Below, piece by piece: positions 33,510 through 41,820 of a DNA stretch of 64,000 bases. A model generated the notes under the pieces. The model saw only the letters and a list, made by a program, of their open reading frames with translations, made no database searches and was not told the origin of the DNA. The stretch comes from Bacteroidales bacterium (GTDB taxonomy: Bacteria > Bacteroidota > Bacteroidia > Bacteroidales > F082), in NCBI GenBank assembly GCA_017427985.1, contig JAFRRS010000024.1, forward strand, positions 1 to 64,000, written 5' to 3'. The position numbers and the translations under genes are program-made. How positions within the stretch are numbered: position 1 is the first letter of the stretch; each line of letters starts with the position of its first letter.

Positions 33510-34640
33510 ATGAAGACAACACAGACAGCAAAAGGCGACCTTCTCGCCACAATTCAAATCGACATCGAAAAAGCCGATTACGCAGAAGATGTTAAAAAAG
33601 AATTAAAGAACTATCAGCACAAAGCGGTCCTCCCAGGCTTCCGTCAGGGAAAAGTGCCGTTCGGAATGATTGAAAAGATGTACGGCTCATCAGTGTCATT
33701 CGACCAGCTGAACAAGAAGGTCTCCGAAGCTCTCAACAACCATATTGTCGAAAACAAACTCGACATCATGGGCTACCCTCTCAACGACCCTGAGAAACAG
33801 CAGCCTATCGACCCGATGACAGACGACACAAAGAGCTTTTTCTTTGAAGTCGGTCTGAAACCGGAAATCAAAGTCAACCTTGGCGAAATCAAGATGGAAG
33901 ACTATAACATCAAGGCTTCCGACAAGGAAATCGACGCAACAATCACACGTATTCAGGAAGGCAACAAGAAAGACGACAAACCTGCCGAACTCAACGAGGA
34001 ACTCTTCAAACTCATCTTCCCTTCAAAGGACATCAAAGATGTGGAGACATTCCGCAAGGAAGTGGCAGCAGAGATGGAACGTCAGTATGTTGTAGAGGCT
34101 GAAAGAATGTTCTTCAACAACGCCATCGACAAACTCGTGAGCGAAGTGAAGTTCGACATGCCTGACAGCTTCCTGAAACGCTGGGTCGTCGCCAACAGCG
34201 AAGGCAAAGTCACAGAGGAAGACGTCGAGAAGAACTACGACAACATGTACTCAAAGACCTTCAGATGGCAGCTCATCGAGGAAAGCATCGTCAAAGCCAA
34301 CCCTGAACTCATCCTCAAAGAGGAAGAACTCCGCGACTTCGTCACAAAGATGTACTTCGGTCAGCTCGACCTCACAGGTATGGACAACGACATGAAGAAA
34401 CGCCTCAACGGCATCGTCGACTCAGTGTTGAAAGACGAGAACCAGCGTCAGAACATCCAGAATCAGGTGGCTGACAACAAACTCACCGCTTTCCTGAAGA
34501 AAGCCATGAAGGTGAAAGTCGTCGACACCGACTATGAAGGCTTCGTCCAGGCAGTCCTCCCAAAAGAAGAGAAGGAAAAGGCAAAGAAACCTCGCGCCAA
34601 GAAAGCCTCGAAAAAAGACGAAGAGGCTGAAACAAAATAA
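33510..34640 (+). CDS. tig: Trigger factor lacking the PPIase domain
   Basis: A ribosome-bound folding chaperone. The N-terminal ribosome-binding domain has the signature PGFRQGKVPFGMIEKMYG (42-59). The C-terminal helical arms run from about 175 (DVETFRKEV, MPDSFLKRWV) and end in a lysine-rich tail. At 376 residues it is about 75 shorter than usual Bacteroidota trigger factors (about 450). The chain passes from SDKEIDATITRIQEG straight to ELFKLIFPSKDIKDV, so the FKBP-like prolyl isomerase domain is missing. Frame extension to 33417 lies in the tRNA and is ignored. It heads the tig-clpP-clpX trio. Confidence 0.9.
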   Translation: MKTTQTAKGDLLATIQIDIEKADYAEDVKKELKNYQHKAVLPGFRQGKVPFGMIEKMYGSSVSFDQLNKKVSEALNNHIVENKLDIMGYPLNDPEKQQPIDPMTDDTKSFFFEVGLKPEIKVNLGEIKMEDYNIKASDKEIDATITRIQEGNKKDDKPAELNEELFKLIFPSKDIKDVETFRKEVAAEMERQYVVEAERMFFNNAIDKLVSEVKFDMPDSFLKRWVVANSEGKVTEEDVEKNYDNMYSKTFRWQLIEESIVKANPELILKEEELRDFVTKMYFGQLDLTGMDNDMKKRLNGIVDSVLKDENQRQNIQNQVADNKLTAFLKKAMKVKVVDTDYEGFVQAVLPKEEKEKAKKPRAKKASKKDEEAETK

Positions 34641-34663
34641 GAAAACAAACGTTCATTGATATC

Positions 34664-34690
34664 GTAGAGACGCGCCATGGCACGTCTCTA
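34664..34690. repeat. REP-like palindrome, GTAGAGACG family
   Basis: GTAGAGACGCGCC-AT-GGCACGTCTCTA between tig and clpP, 23 nt after the tig stop. Confidence 0.75.
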
Positions 34691-34727
34691 TGTTTATCTG
34701 AAAAAAAACACGTTAAAAACATACATT

Positions 34728-35402
34728 ATGAACACAAACAACGAATTCTACAAATACGCCACCAAACACAAAGGCATCAACGGTTTGGGACTTGAGAAAT
34801 ACGCCAACAAAATCGTCGACTACATCTCCCCGACCATCATCGAGGAACGTCAGCTCAACGTGGCGCAGATGGACGTCTTCTCGCGTCTCATGATGGACCG
34901 CATCATCTTCCTGGGCGACCAGATCGACGACTACGTTGCCAACATCATCCAGGCGCAGCTGCTTTTCCTCGAGTCGGCCGACCCGAAACGCGACATCCAG
35001 ATTTATCTCAACTCACCTGGCGGCTCAGTGTACGCAGGTCTCGGCATCTACGACACCATGCAGTTCATCCAGCCTGACGTGGCGACAATCTGCACAGGCA
35101 TGGCAGCATCGATGGCGGCAGTGTTACTTTGCGCCGGCGCCGACGGAAAACGCTCAGCCCTCAAGCACTCGCGCATCATGATCCACCAGCCAATGGGCGG
35201 CATGCAGGGACAGGCCTCAGATATCGAAATCACTGCACGTGAGATCCAGAAATTGAAGAAAGAGCTTTACGAAATCATCGCCGAGCATTCAAAACAGCCT
35301 TACGACAAGGTGTGGACCGACTCCGACCGCGACTACTGGATGACAGCGCAAGAAGCCAAAGAATACGGAATGATTGACGAGGTATTAATCAAGAACAAAT
35401 AG
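34728..35402 (+). CDS. clpP: ATP-dependent Clp protease proteolytic subunit
   Basis: A 224-residue serine protease that forms a 14-mer chamber. The catalytic triad is S128 (TGMAASMA), H153 (RIMIHQPMGG) and a C-terminal aspartate, probably D202 (DSDRDYWMT). The start MNTNNEFYKY is preferred to an upstream in-frame ATG at 34677 within the palindrome. It pairs with ClpX encoded 161 nt downstream. The TAG stop abuts a composite repeat. Confidence 0.96.
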   Translation: MNTNNEFYKYATKHKGINGLGLEKYANKIVDYISPTIIEERQLNVAQMDVFSRLMMDRIIFLGDQIDDYVANIIQAQLLFLESADPKRDIQIYLNSPGGSVYAGLGIYDTMQFIQPDVATICTGMAASMAAVLLCAGADGKRSALKHSRIMIHQPMGGMQGQASDIEITAREIQKLKKELYEIIAEHSKQPYDKVWTDSDRDYWMTAQEAKEYGMIDEVLIKNK

Positions 35403-35549
35403 ATTCCTCGCCGCTTCGCGGCTCGGAATGACAATTAAGACGTTTACGATATAGCGCGGCTTGACGGAACCTGCTAATTCGCGATAACCTAAATGCCGCG
35501 CTAAAAATCTATAAAAAGGCATGTCATTCCGAACATAGTGAGGAAACTA
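35400..35549. repeat. Composite palindromic repeat, copy 2
   Basis: AGATTCCTCG..CGGAATGAC inverted module (35401-35432), a spacer, AGCGCGGCTTGACGG.. with ATGCCGCGCT (35453-35502), a spacer, and GTCATTCCGA..GTGAGGAA (35523-35545). The module order is as at 26371-26536. It begins at the clpP stop codon. Confidence 0.75.
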
Positions 35550-35563
35550 ATAAATAAAACATC

Positions 35564-36787
35564 ATGTCGAAAAAACAAGAAAACCACTGCTCTTTCTGCG
35601 GACGTCCCGAAAGCGAGACGCAGCTCCTTCTCGCGGGCATCAACGGCTTCATCTGCGATGAATGCGTAAGCCGTGCCAATCAGCTGTTAAACGAGGAATT
35701 GGCGCACCGCAGCAAATCGCAAGTTCCCGATTTCAAGCTTCTCAAACCTTTGGAAATCAAAAACTTCCTCGACCAGTACGTCATCGGTCAGGATGCCGCG
35801 AAACGTGTGCTGTCAGTGGCTGTTTACAATCACTACAAACGTCTCAACCAGAAAGAGACAAACGACGAAGTGGAGATTGAGAAGTCTAACATCGTCCTCG
35901 TGGGCGAGACTGGAACTGGCAAGACATTGTTAGCCAAGACGATAGCGCGCATGCTCAACGTGCCGTTCGCCATCGCCGACGCCACAGTGCTCACCGAAGC
36001 CGGTTATGTGGGAGAAGATGTCGAGAACATACTCGTAAAGCTGCTTCAGGCGGCTGACTACGACGTGGCGGCGGCGGAAAAAGGCATCGTTTTCATCGAC
36101 GAGATCGACAAGATAGCGCGCAAGGGCGACAACCCGAGCATCACCCGCGACGTGTCGGGCGAGGGCGTGCAACAGGCGATGCTCAAACTCCTCGAAGGCA
36201 CAGTCGTCAACGTGCCACCACAAGGCGGACGCAAACATCCTGAGCAGAAGATGATCCAAATCAACACCAAAGACATTCTGTTCATTGCTGGCGGCGCCTT
36301 CGACGGCATCGACAAAATCATCGCCAACCGCGTGGGAACCAACGCCATAGGCTACGGCTCCGATATCAAGAAACAAATCGACCGCGACAACATGCTGCAG
36401 TATATCGCACCGTCAGACTTGAAGAAGTTCGGCCTCATCCCAGAAATCATCGGACGTTTCCCGATTCTCACCTACCTCAACCCTCTCGACCGCGACACGC
36501 TGAAACGCATCCTCACCGAACCGAAAAACGCCATCACGAAGCAGTTCACCAAACTGTTCGGCATGGACGACATCTCATTGGTCATCAAAGAGGAAGTGCT
36601 TGATTTCATCGTCGACAAGAGCATCGAGTTCAAACTCGGCGCCCGCGGACTGCGCTCCATCCTGGAAGCCATCCTCAACGACGCAATGTTCGACATGCCA
36701 TCCAGCGATGCCAAACAACTCGTCGTGGATTTAAAATACGCTAAAGAAAAGTTTGAAAAATCGAAAATAAACGAACTAAACGTTTAA
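35564..36787 (+). CDS. clpX: ATP-dependent Clp protease ATP-binding subunit ClpX
   Basis: The AAA+ unfoldase of ClpXP. The N-terminal zinc finger has C9, C12, C31 and C34 (CSFCGR..FICDECV). Walker A is GETGTGKT (114-121), Walker B is GIVFIDEID and sensor 2 is near [10 protein letters not shown]. Length 407. It follows clpP with an intervening repeat, so it may share the tig-clpP message. Confidence 0.97.
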   Translation: MSKKQENHCSFCGRPESETQLLLAGINGFICDECVSRANQLLNEELAHRSKSQVPDFKLLKPLEIKNFLDQYVIGQDAAKRVLSVAVYNHYKRLNQKETNDEVEIEKSNIVLVGETGTGKTLLAKTIARMLNVPFAIADATVLTEAGYVGEDVENILVKLLQAADYDVAAAEKGIVFIDEIDKIARKGDNPSITRDVSGEGVQQAMLKLLEGTVVNVPPQGGRKHPEQKMIQINTKDILFIAGGAFDGIDKIIANRVGTNAIGYGSDIKKQIDRDNMLQYIAPSDLKKFGLIPEIIGRFPILTYLNPLDRDTLKRILTEPKNAITKQFTKLFGMDDISLVIKEEVLDFIVDKSIEFKLGARGLRSILEAILNDAMFDMPSSDAKQLVVDLKYAKEKFEKSKINELNV

Positions 36788-36928
36788 TGTGTGCCCTTCG
36801 GGCTAATGTAATGCTCCCTGTGGTCGCAATGTGCAGCTTTAGGGCTGAATATGTCGGCTTCCAGCCGATGGACGCAGCCCCACACTCCGCGCAGCGGCAC
36901 ATTCCAACACACTCCGCGCAGCGGCACA
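36785..36928. repeat. AATGTG-headed hairpin array
   Basis: No gene is seen. Units include AATGTGTGCCCTTCGGGCT, AATGTAATGCTCCCTGTGG, AATGTGCAGCTTTAGGG and AATATGTCGGCTTCCAGCC, then two near-identical CACTCCGCGCAGCGGCACAT units in tandem (about 36882-36929). The array overlaps the clpX stop (TTTAATGTG). Similar units lie at 44316-44392. Confidence 0.7.
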
Positions 36929-38356
36929 TTATTTCCCTCGTCCCTGTATCACAATCAACGCTGTGTAAATCAAAATCTTGATGTCGACGGCGAGGTTCAT
37001 GTTTTCAATGTAAAGAATATCGTATTTAAGGCGCTCCACCATCTCGTCGACGGTCGAGGCATAGCCGAATTTCACCTCACCCCAGCTCGTGATGCCGGGT
37101 TTGATTCTGAGAAGCAGCCTGTAATGCGGTGCCTTCTGCACAATCTGGTCGATATAATACTGACGCTCTGGACGATAGCCCACGATAGACATCTTTCCGC
37201 CAAGCACCGTGAAGAACTGCGGAATCTCATCAAGACGCACCTTCCTCATGAACTTACCCCATTTCGTGATTCGCGGGTCGTCGTCTTTCGACAGCTGCGG
37301 TCCCATATCCTCCGCGTTGACATACATGCTCCTGAATTTCAACATCTTAAATGGAATTCCATGCTGCCCGATACGTTCCTGCTTGTAGAAAATCGGTCCA
37401 GGCGAAGAACGTTTCACCATTATCGCCGTGAAGATGTATACCGGTGACAACAATATTATTACGAGTACGGACACGATTATGTCGAACATCCTTTTCGCCA
37501 CCTGCTGCCATACAGGCATAGGCTCCGGCGTGACTTGAATGAGCGAGGCGTGCCAGATACCTTCCTGCTTGACGGCACCAAACACGAACTCGTGCATCAA
37601 CGGGATGATTTTCACCACCACATCGGTGCTCTCAAGCATAACCAGAATCCTGTCGATAGTCTCAGTCTCCGAACGTTCAATAGCAATGATGACTTCTTTG
37701 ATGTCATGCTCTTTTATGACATTCACCACATCTTTGTAGTTGCCGAGATGCGGGATATATTTCCCAACTTTATATACATCATAATTGAAGACATTCACAA
37801 AACCGACAATTATGCTTCCCGATGAAAACTTCTGTCCTGAAATCTCCTTGTAAATGGAACAGGCATTGCCGTTGCTGCCTATAATCAACGTGTTAAAGCC
37901 GATTTTGCCGTTGTGTATCTTCTTGGCGGTGGAGGTCGTTATGACAAGTCTGCCCAGATAGGTAATCGTAAACTGAAGGATGAAAAGTATCGCGAACAAG
38001 GTGTAATAGGTCTTGTAATTCACAATGACATCATCCAGAATAATGGCGAAAAACAGGACAATAGTTCCGATAAGCGTCGTCAGAATCGTCTGCCCAAGCT
38101 CCCTGACACGCGACTTGAAATAAACATTGCTGTAAGCCCCCGACATCATGTAGAGGAAAAGCCAGCAAAATGGAATGACAACTATCCCAATCCAGAAATA
38201 TTTGTCGTCGGCGACAACACTGAAATCCTCAAAGATATCTACAGCCTCTATCTTTTTGCGGTAGCAAAAAAAGATGAACCAGGTCACAACAGATGCGATC
38301 CAGTCCCAAAGGACATATCTAAAAATCTGCCTGCGCTTATTGATTTTCTTAGTCAA
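36929..38356 (-). CDS. Polyprenyl-phosphate sugar phosphotransferase (WcaJ/WbaP-type)
   Basis: A 475-residue membrane enzyme that starts exopolysaccharide or O-antigen units by moving a sugar-1-phosphate to undecaprenyl phosphate. Four N-terminal helices (about 10-130) precede a nucleotide-binding-like middle domain and a re-entrant helix. The catalytic sugar-transferase domain begins KRMFDIIVSVLVIILLSPVY (about 283) and continues SSPGPIFYKQERIG and FKMLKFRSM. The exact sugar cannot be told from sequence. It overlaps the next gene by 8 nt. Confidence 0.9.
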   Translation of the reverse strand: MTKKINKRRQIFRYVLWDWIASVVTWFIFFCYRKKIEAVDIFEDFSVVADDKYFWIGIVVIPFCWLFLYMMSGAYSNVYFKSRVRELGQTILTTLIGTIVLFFAIILDDVIVNYKTYYTLFAILFILQFTITYLGRLVITTSTAKKIHNGKIGFNTLIIGSNGNACSIYKEISGQKFSSGSIIVGFVNVFNYDVYKVGKYIPHLGNYKDVVNVIKEHDIKEVIIAIERSETETIDRILVMLESTDVVVKIIPLMHEFVFGAVKQEGIWHASLIQVTPEPMPVWQQVAKRMFDIIVSVLVIILLSPVYIFTAIMVKRSSPGPIFYKQERIGQHGIPFKMLKFRSMYVNAEDMGPQLSKDDDPRITKWGKFMRKVRLDEIPQFFTVLGGKMSIVGYRPERQYYIDQIVQKAPHYRLLLRIKPGITSWGEVKFGYASTVDEMVERLKYDILYIENMNLAVDIKILIYTALIVIQGRGK

Positions 38357-39275
38357 GATAAATAAGTTTTATATTGTCAAAATAAAAGTCAGCCGTTTCG
38401 TCACCATCAACAGCTCCGCTAAAATAAAACTTCAAATATGAAGCGTTGTAATTCTCAGTCACAGTAGGGCTGAAGTTAACATAAGCCTTTTTCCAAGTGT
38501 CTGTCTTCTTCAGGTAAATGAGCTCCTTGTCCATGATTCCGTCCTGAGGTGTTCTGATAAACATTCCGATCATAAAATTCTCGGTGCACTTGTAATCCAA
38601 CTCAAGAAGGACATAGTTTCCGAGAGTCGGCAGCCCGACAAGCCTGTCGCTTGCCACGCAGAAACGTTTCAAGCTGTCGCCGACATGAATGTGTCCTGAA
38701 CGGTAATGATTCAAAGTGTCGTTAGGATCCACCCATGCGTTTGGGTTGTTCCTGTGACTAATCTGAACCAAATCGGCATACGTTGAATCAAGTTTGTAAA
38801 GCCTGATATTGTTGACTTCCTCAAAATCCTCCATCATCTTGAATCGCACCAAAGTGCTATCAACACTGTAATACTTTGTAAACGGATTTATTGTCTCAAT
38901 AACACCTGGCGTGAAAGAATGATGATAAACACACGGCTTGTAAAAAGGATATTGGATTCTCGTGGAGGAAATGCCGTTCAGCTTGACTCCAGGATAAACC
39001 TGCATTGTGTGATTGCCTTGCTTGAGGACTGGAATCATCGCATATTCGCCGTCGTCGTGGGATTTCATCTCAAAACAGCCCAACAAGTTTCCGTCGATAT
39101 AAATCCATGCGTCGGTGATGGCATGTGTGGCAGCCCCTTCATATTGGTAATCAGTGGTAAAAGTCCAGGGATTTATCTTGATGTAGGCTGGTATCTCCTG
39201 ACTTCCCTTGAATTTGTTGCAAGAGAAAAGACTCAAAACGATACCGAGAAAAAACAAATAGCGAAGACCTCTCAT
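38349..39275 (-). CDS. Hypothetical lipoprotein
   Basis: A 308-residue protein with a signal peptide and lipobox LFSC (C19). The mature part is beta-rich, beginning with FKGSQEIPAYIKI, and has a carbohydrate-binding-like tail (FYFDNIKLIYLD). No family is recognised with confidence. It overlaps the sugar transferase by 8 nt and follows the Gfo/Idh gene by 43 nt, so a link to surface polysaccharide is possible but unproven. Confidence 0.65.
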   Translation of the reverse strand: MRGLRYLFFLGIVLSLFSCNKFKGSQEIPAYIKINPWTFTTDYQYEGAATHAITDAWIYIDGNLLGCFEMKSHDDGEYAMIPVLKQGNHTMQVYPGVKLNGISSTRIQYPFYKPCVYHHSFTPGVIETINPFTKYYSVDSTLVRFKMMEDFEEVNNIRLYKLDSTYADLVQISHRNNPNAWVDPNDTLNHYRSGHIHVGDSLKRFCVASDRLVGLPTLGNYVLLELDYKCTENFMIGMFIRTPQDGIMDKELIYLKKTDTWKKAYVNFSPTVTENYNASYLKFYFSGAVDGDETADFYFDNIKLIYLD

Positions 39276-39318
39276 AAGCCTTTTTTTGTTTCAACGTTTA
39301 TTTTTAATTTTTATTGTG

Positions 39319-40314
39319 TTATTTCAGATGTTTTTGCAATTGTCCCTTGTGATTGTTTATTTCGTCAAGAATCATATACGCGACCTTTAGCACTTCAACG
39401 CCATCCTCAATGGTTACAGGCGGTTCCGTGTTCTCAACGATAGCGTCGTGGAAACGTTCCAGCTCTGTCTTTATGGCGTTTATCTGGTTTGTCTCCAATT
39501 CCTCAATGGAAATCTTCTTGCTGCTGCCGTTCGGAAGGTCGATTGTCATGTCGAATGGACCGAGGTCGCCGTTCACGTCCTCCACCTTCACCACTTCCGC
39601 CTTCTTCTCCATGAAATCCATCGTGATGTAAGCACCGTTTTGGAAGATGCGGAACTTGCGCATGTTCTTCAGCGAAATGCGGCTTGTGGTAAGATTTGCC
39701 ACAGCGCCGTTTTCAAACTCTATCCTCGCCGTGATGATGTCCGGTGTCGGGCTTACGATTGACACGCCGCTTGCATTTATTGATTTTATTGGTGATTTGA
39801 CAATTGTCAGAAGTATGTCGATGTCATGAACTGTTAGGTCAAGGACAACCGGAACGTCACAGCCGCGAGGGTTGTACAACGCAAGACGGTGAGCCTCAAT
39901 GAAAACAGGGTCGTCAATATGCGACTCCGCTGCAATGAAAGCAGGGTTGAAACGCTCAACGTGCCCGACCTGAACCTTCACATTGGCACTCTTGGCAAGC
40001 CCGATAAGCTTGTTCGCCTCGTCAACGGTGGCTACAATAGGCTTCTCAATGAACACGTTCTTGCCTTTTGCTATGGCTTTCGAGGCACAGGCAAAATGTG
40101 CTATCGTCGGCGTGACGATATCCACAACATCAACATTATCAATAAGTTCGTCAATGGAGGTGTAATTCTTCACGCACAAGTCTTCCGCCACTCTTTTTGC
40201 CGTATTCTCATCCTGGTCATAAAAGCCGACCAACTCATATTTTTCGATTTGTTTGATGCAGTTGATATGGATCTTTCCAAGATGTCCCGCACCTAAAACT
40301 CCAATTTTTAACAT
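39319..40314 (-). CDS. Gfo/Idh/MocA family oxidoreductase
   Basis: A 331-residue NAD(P)-dependent dehydrogenase. The Rossmann motif GVLGAGHLGKIHI is at 5-17, the EKP motif (KNVFIEKPI) near 95, and VHDIDILLTIV near 165. The substrate is unknown; family members act on sugars, inositol or nucleotide-sugars. It is first of a minus-strand trio with the lipoprotein and the sugar transferase. Its promoter box TATATTTG is at 40329-40336, next to a large conserved palindrome. Confidence 0.88.
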   Translation of the reverse strand: MLKIGVLGAGHLGKIHINCIKQIEKYELVGFYDQDENTAKRVAEDLCVKNYTSIDELIDNVDVVDIVTPTIAHFACASKAIAKGKNVFIEKPIVATVDEANKLIGLAKSANVKVQVGHVERFNPAFIAAESHIDDPVFIEAHRLALYNPRGCDVPVVLDLTVHDIDILLTIVKSPIKSINASGVSIVSPTPDIITARIEFENGAVANLTTSRISLKNMRKFRIFQNGAYITMDFMEKKAEVVKVEDVNGDLGPFDMTIDLPNGSSKKISIEELETNQINAIKTELERFHDAIVENTEPPVTIEDGVEVLKVAYMILDEINNHKGQLQKHLK

Positions 40315-40360
40315 ATCTAAAATTTTTGCAAATATAAGAAATTTTTCAATTAATATACAA

Positions 40361-40429
40361 TTTTAATACCATTCGCAGAATTGCGACTTACCACAGGGTA
40401 CTGAGAGCAATTCGAGAATGGTATTAAAA
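40361..40429. repeat. Large hairpin with conserved 24-nt loop, copy 1
   Basis: The left arm TTTTAATACCATTC-GCA-GAATTG (40361-40383) and right arm CAATTC-GA-GAATGGTATTAAAA (40408-40429) enclose a 24-nt loop (40384-40407). The loop contains TACC-ACAG-GGTA. The loop is identical in the copy at 46662-46732, on the opposite strand, whose arms differ but still pair. It lies between the divergent -7 boxes of the Gfo/Idh gene (40329) and pcm (40454), 24 nt from each. Confidence 0.8.
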
Positions 40430-40453
40430 TGTCATAACTAATCATTTTTTTCA

Positions 40454-40461
40454 TATTTTTG
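40454..40461 (+). promoter_or_regulatory. pcm promoter -7 box
   Basis: TATTTTTG, 16 nt before the pcm ATG. The palindrome at 40361-40429 sits directly upstream. Confidence 0.65.
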
Positions 40462-40477
40462 CAGAAAATACCAAACA

Positions 40478-41137
40478 ATGCAGGAAGACTCTTATCGTCA
40501 CAAGGGAATGCGTCACAATCTGGTGCAAGTGCTTAAGGATAAAGGCATTACCGATGTCGCCGTGCTCAACGCCATCGGGACGGTGCCGCGCCATGTGTTC
40601 CTCGAGTCGTCGTTTGTGGAGTTCGCCTATCAGGACAAGCCGTTTCCCATCGGCTCGGGCCAGACAATATCGCAGCCATTTACCGTGGCGATGCAGAGTC
40701 AGCTTCTAAACGTGTCAAAAGGCATGAAAGTTCTTGAAATCGGGACAGGCTCCGGCTATCAGGCATGCATACTCGCCGAGATGGGCGCGAAAGTGTTCAC
40801 CGTGGAACGACAACGCAACCTCTACAACAAGACTAAACCGTTCCTCGCTGAGTTCCCTTACCACATCAAGACATTTCTCGGTGACGGCAACAAAGGACTC
40901 CCGACATATGGTCCTTTCGACAGGATTATCATCACCGCAGCTGCTCCAGAGATACCGGAAGCCCTTGTAAACCAACTGAAAACAGGCGGCATCATGGTCA
41001 TTCCGCTCAACGATGAAGCCGACGCCACAAAACAACGGATGCTTCGTCTCACCAAACAACAAGACGGCACGATGGCACGCGAAGAGTTCGGCGACTGCCG
41101 CTTCGTCCCGATGTTGAAAAATATTGGTAATGATTAA
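40478..41137 (+). CDS. pcm: Protein-L-isoaspartate O-methyltransferase
   Basis: A 219-residue SAM enzyme that repairs isoaspartyl damage in proteins. The substrate-binding signature is PIGSGQTISQPF (about 52-63) and the SAM motif VLEIGTGSGYQACILAE (about 86-102). RIIITAAAPEIPEAL and the C-terminal FGDCRFVPM complete the family pattern. Monocistronic; it converges with trmB. Confidence 0.95.
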   Translation: MQEDSYRHKGMRHNLVQVLKDKGITDVAVLNAIGTVPRHVFLESSFVEFAYQDKPFPIGSGQTISQPFTVAMQSQLLNVSKGMKVLEIGTGSGYQACILAEMGAKVFTVERQRNLYNKTKPFLAEFPYHIKTFLGDGNKGLPTYGPFDRIIITAAAPEIPEALVNQLKTGGIMVIPLNDEADATKQRMLRLTKQQDGTMAREEFGDCRFVPMLKNIGND

Positions 41138-41153
41138 AGGTTTTAGCGAAACT

Positions 41154-41816
41154 TTATTTCACCTTGAATTTCAGATACTTGATAGTCAAACCCTGCTTCA
41201 GCCACATCGACTCATAGTAAGTCCTGATTGACTTGACTTCAAGCTCGTCGTCGTTAGCGTAAAGGTCGGTATAATTGTAAACTATCGGATAGTTCGCCTC
41301 TTTCACCACTTCCAAAGTGAAGTCATACAGCAAGTCGCTGTCGGTCTTGAGGTTGATGTAGCTGTTGTTTTTCAAAAACGTCTTATATCTCTCGAGATAT
41401 ATTGGAGCCGTGAGACGTTTTCTCGCCTTTAGAATCTGAGGGTCTGGGAATGTTATCCAAATCTCATCGACTTCGTTCTCGCCGAAGAAATTCTCGATAA
41501 GCTCGATGCGTGTGCGCACAAACGCCACGTTTTTCAGACCTTCGGATATACCTTGTTTCAATCCGACCCACATCCTCGCGCCTTTGATGTCGACACCTAT
41601 ATAATTAATCTCCGGATGCGCCTTTGCCAGACCTATCGTGTACTCGCCTTTGCCGCATCCGAGTTCAAGCACGATGGGGTTGTCATTCCCGAAAAACTCA
41701 TGCCAACGCCCTTTCAAAGGGAAGCCTTCCTCCTTGATTCGCTCAAACGAATATTCAAAGAGATTGTCAAATGTCTTGCACTCGGCAAAACGTTCGAGTT
41801 TGTTTTTCTTTCCCAC
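41154..41816 (-). CDS. trmB: tRNA (guanosine(46)-N7)-methyltransferase
   Basis: A 220-residue methyltransferase that modifies G46 in tRNA variable loops. LELGCGKGEYTIGLA (about 51-65) binds SAM, and the family signature ITFPDPQILKARKRL (about 120-134) is clear. Bacteroidota TrmB proteins have this shortened N-terminus. It follows the HU/SPOR gene by 4 nt in a minus-strand run. Confidence 0.94.
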   Translation of the reverse strand: MGKKNKLERFAECKTFDNLFEYSFERIKEEGFPLKGRWHEFFGNDNPIVLELGCGKGEYTIGLAKAHPEINYIGVDIKGARMWVGLKQGISEGLKNVAFVRTRIELIENFFGENEVDEIWITFPDPQILKARKRLTAPIYLERYKTFLKNNSYINLKTDSDLLYDFTLEVVKEANYPIVYNYTDLYANDDELEVKSIRTYYESMWLKQGLTIKYLKFKVK

Positions 41817-41820
41817 GGCA

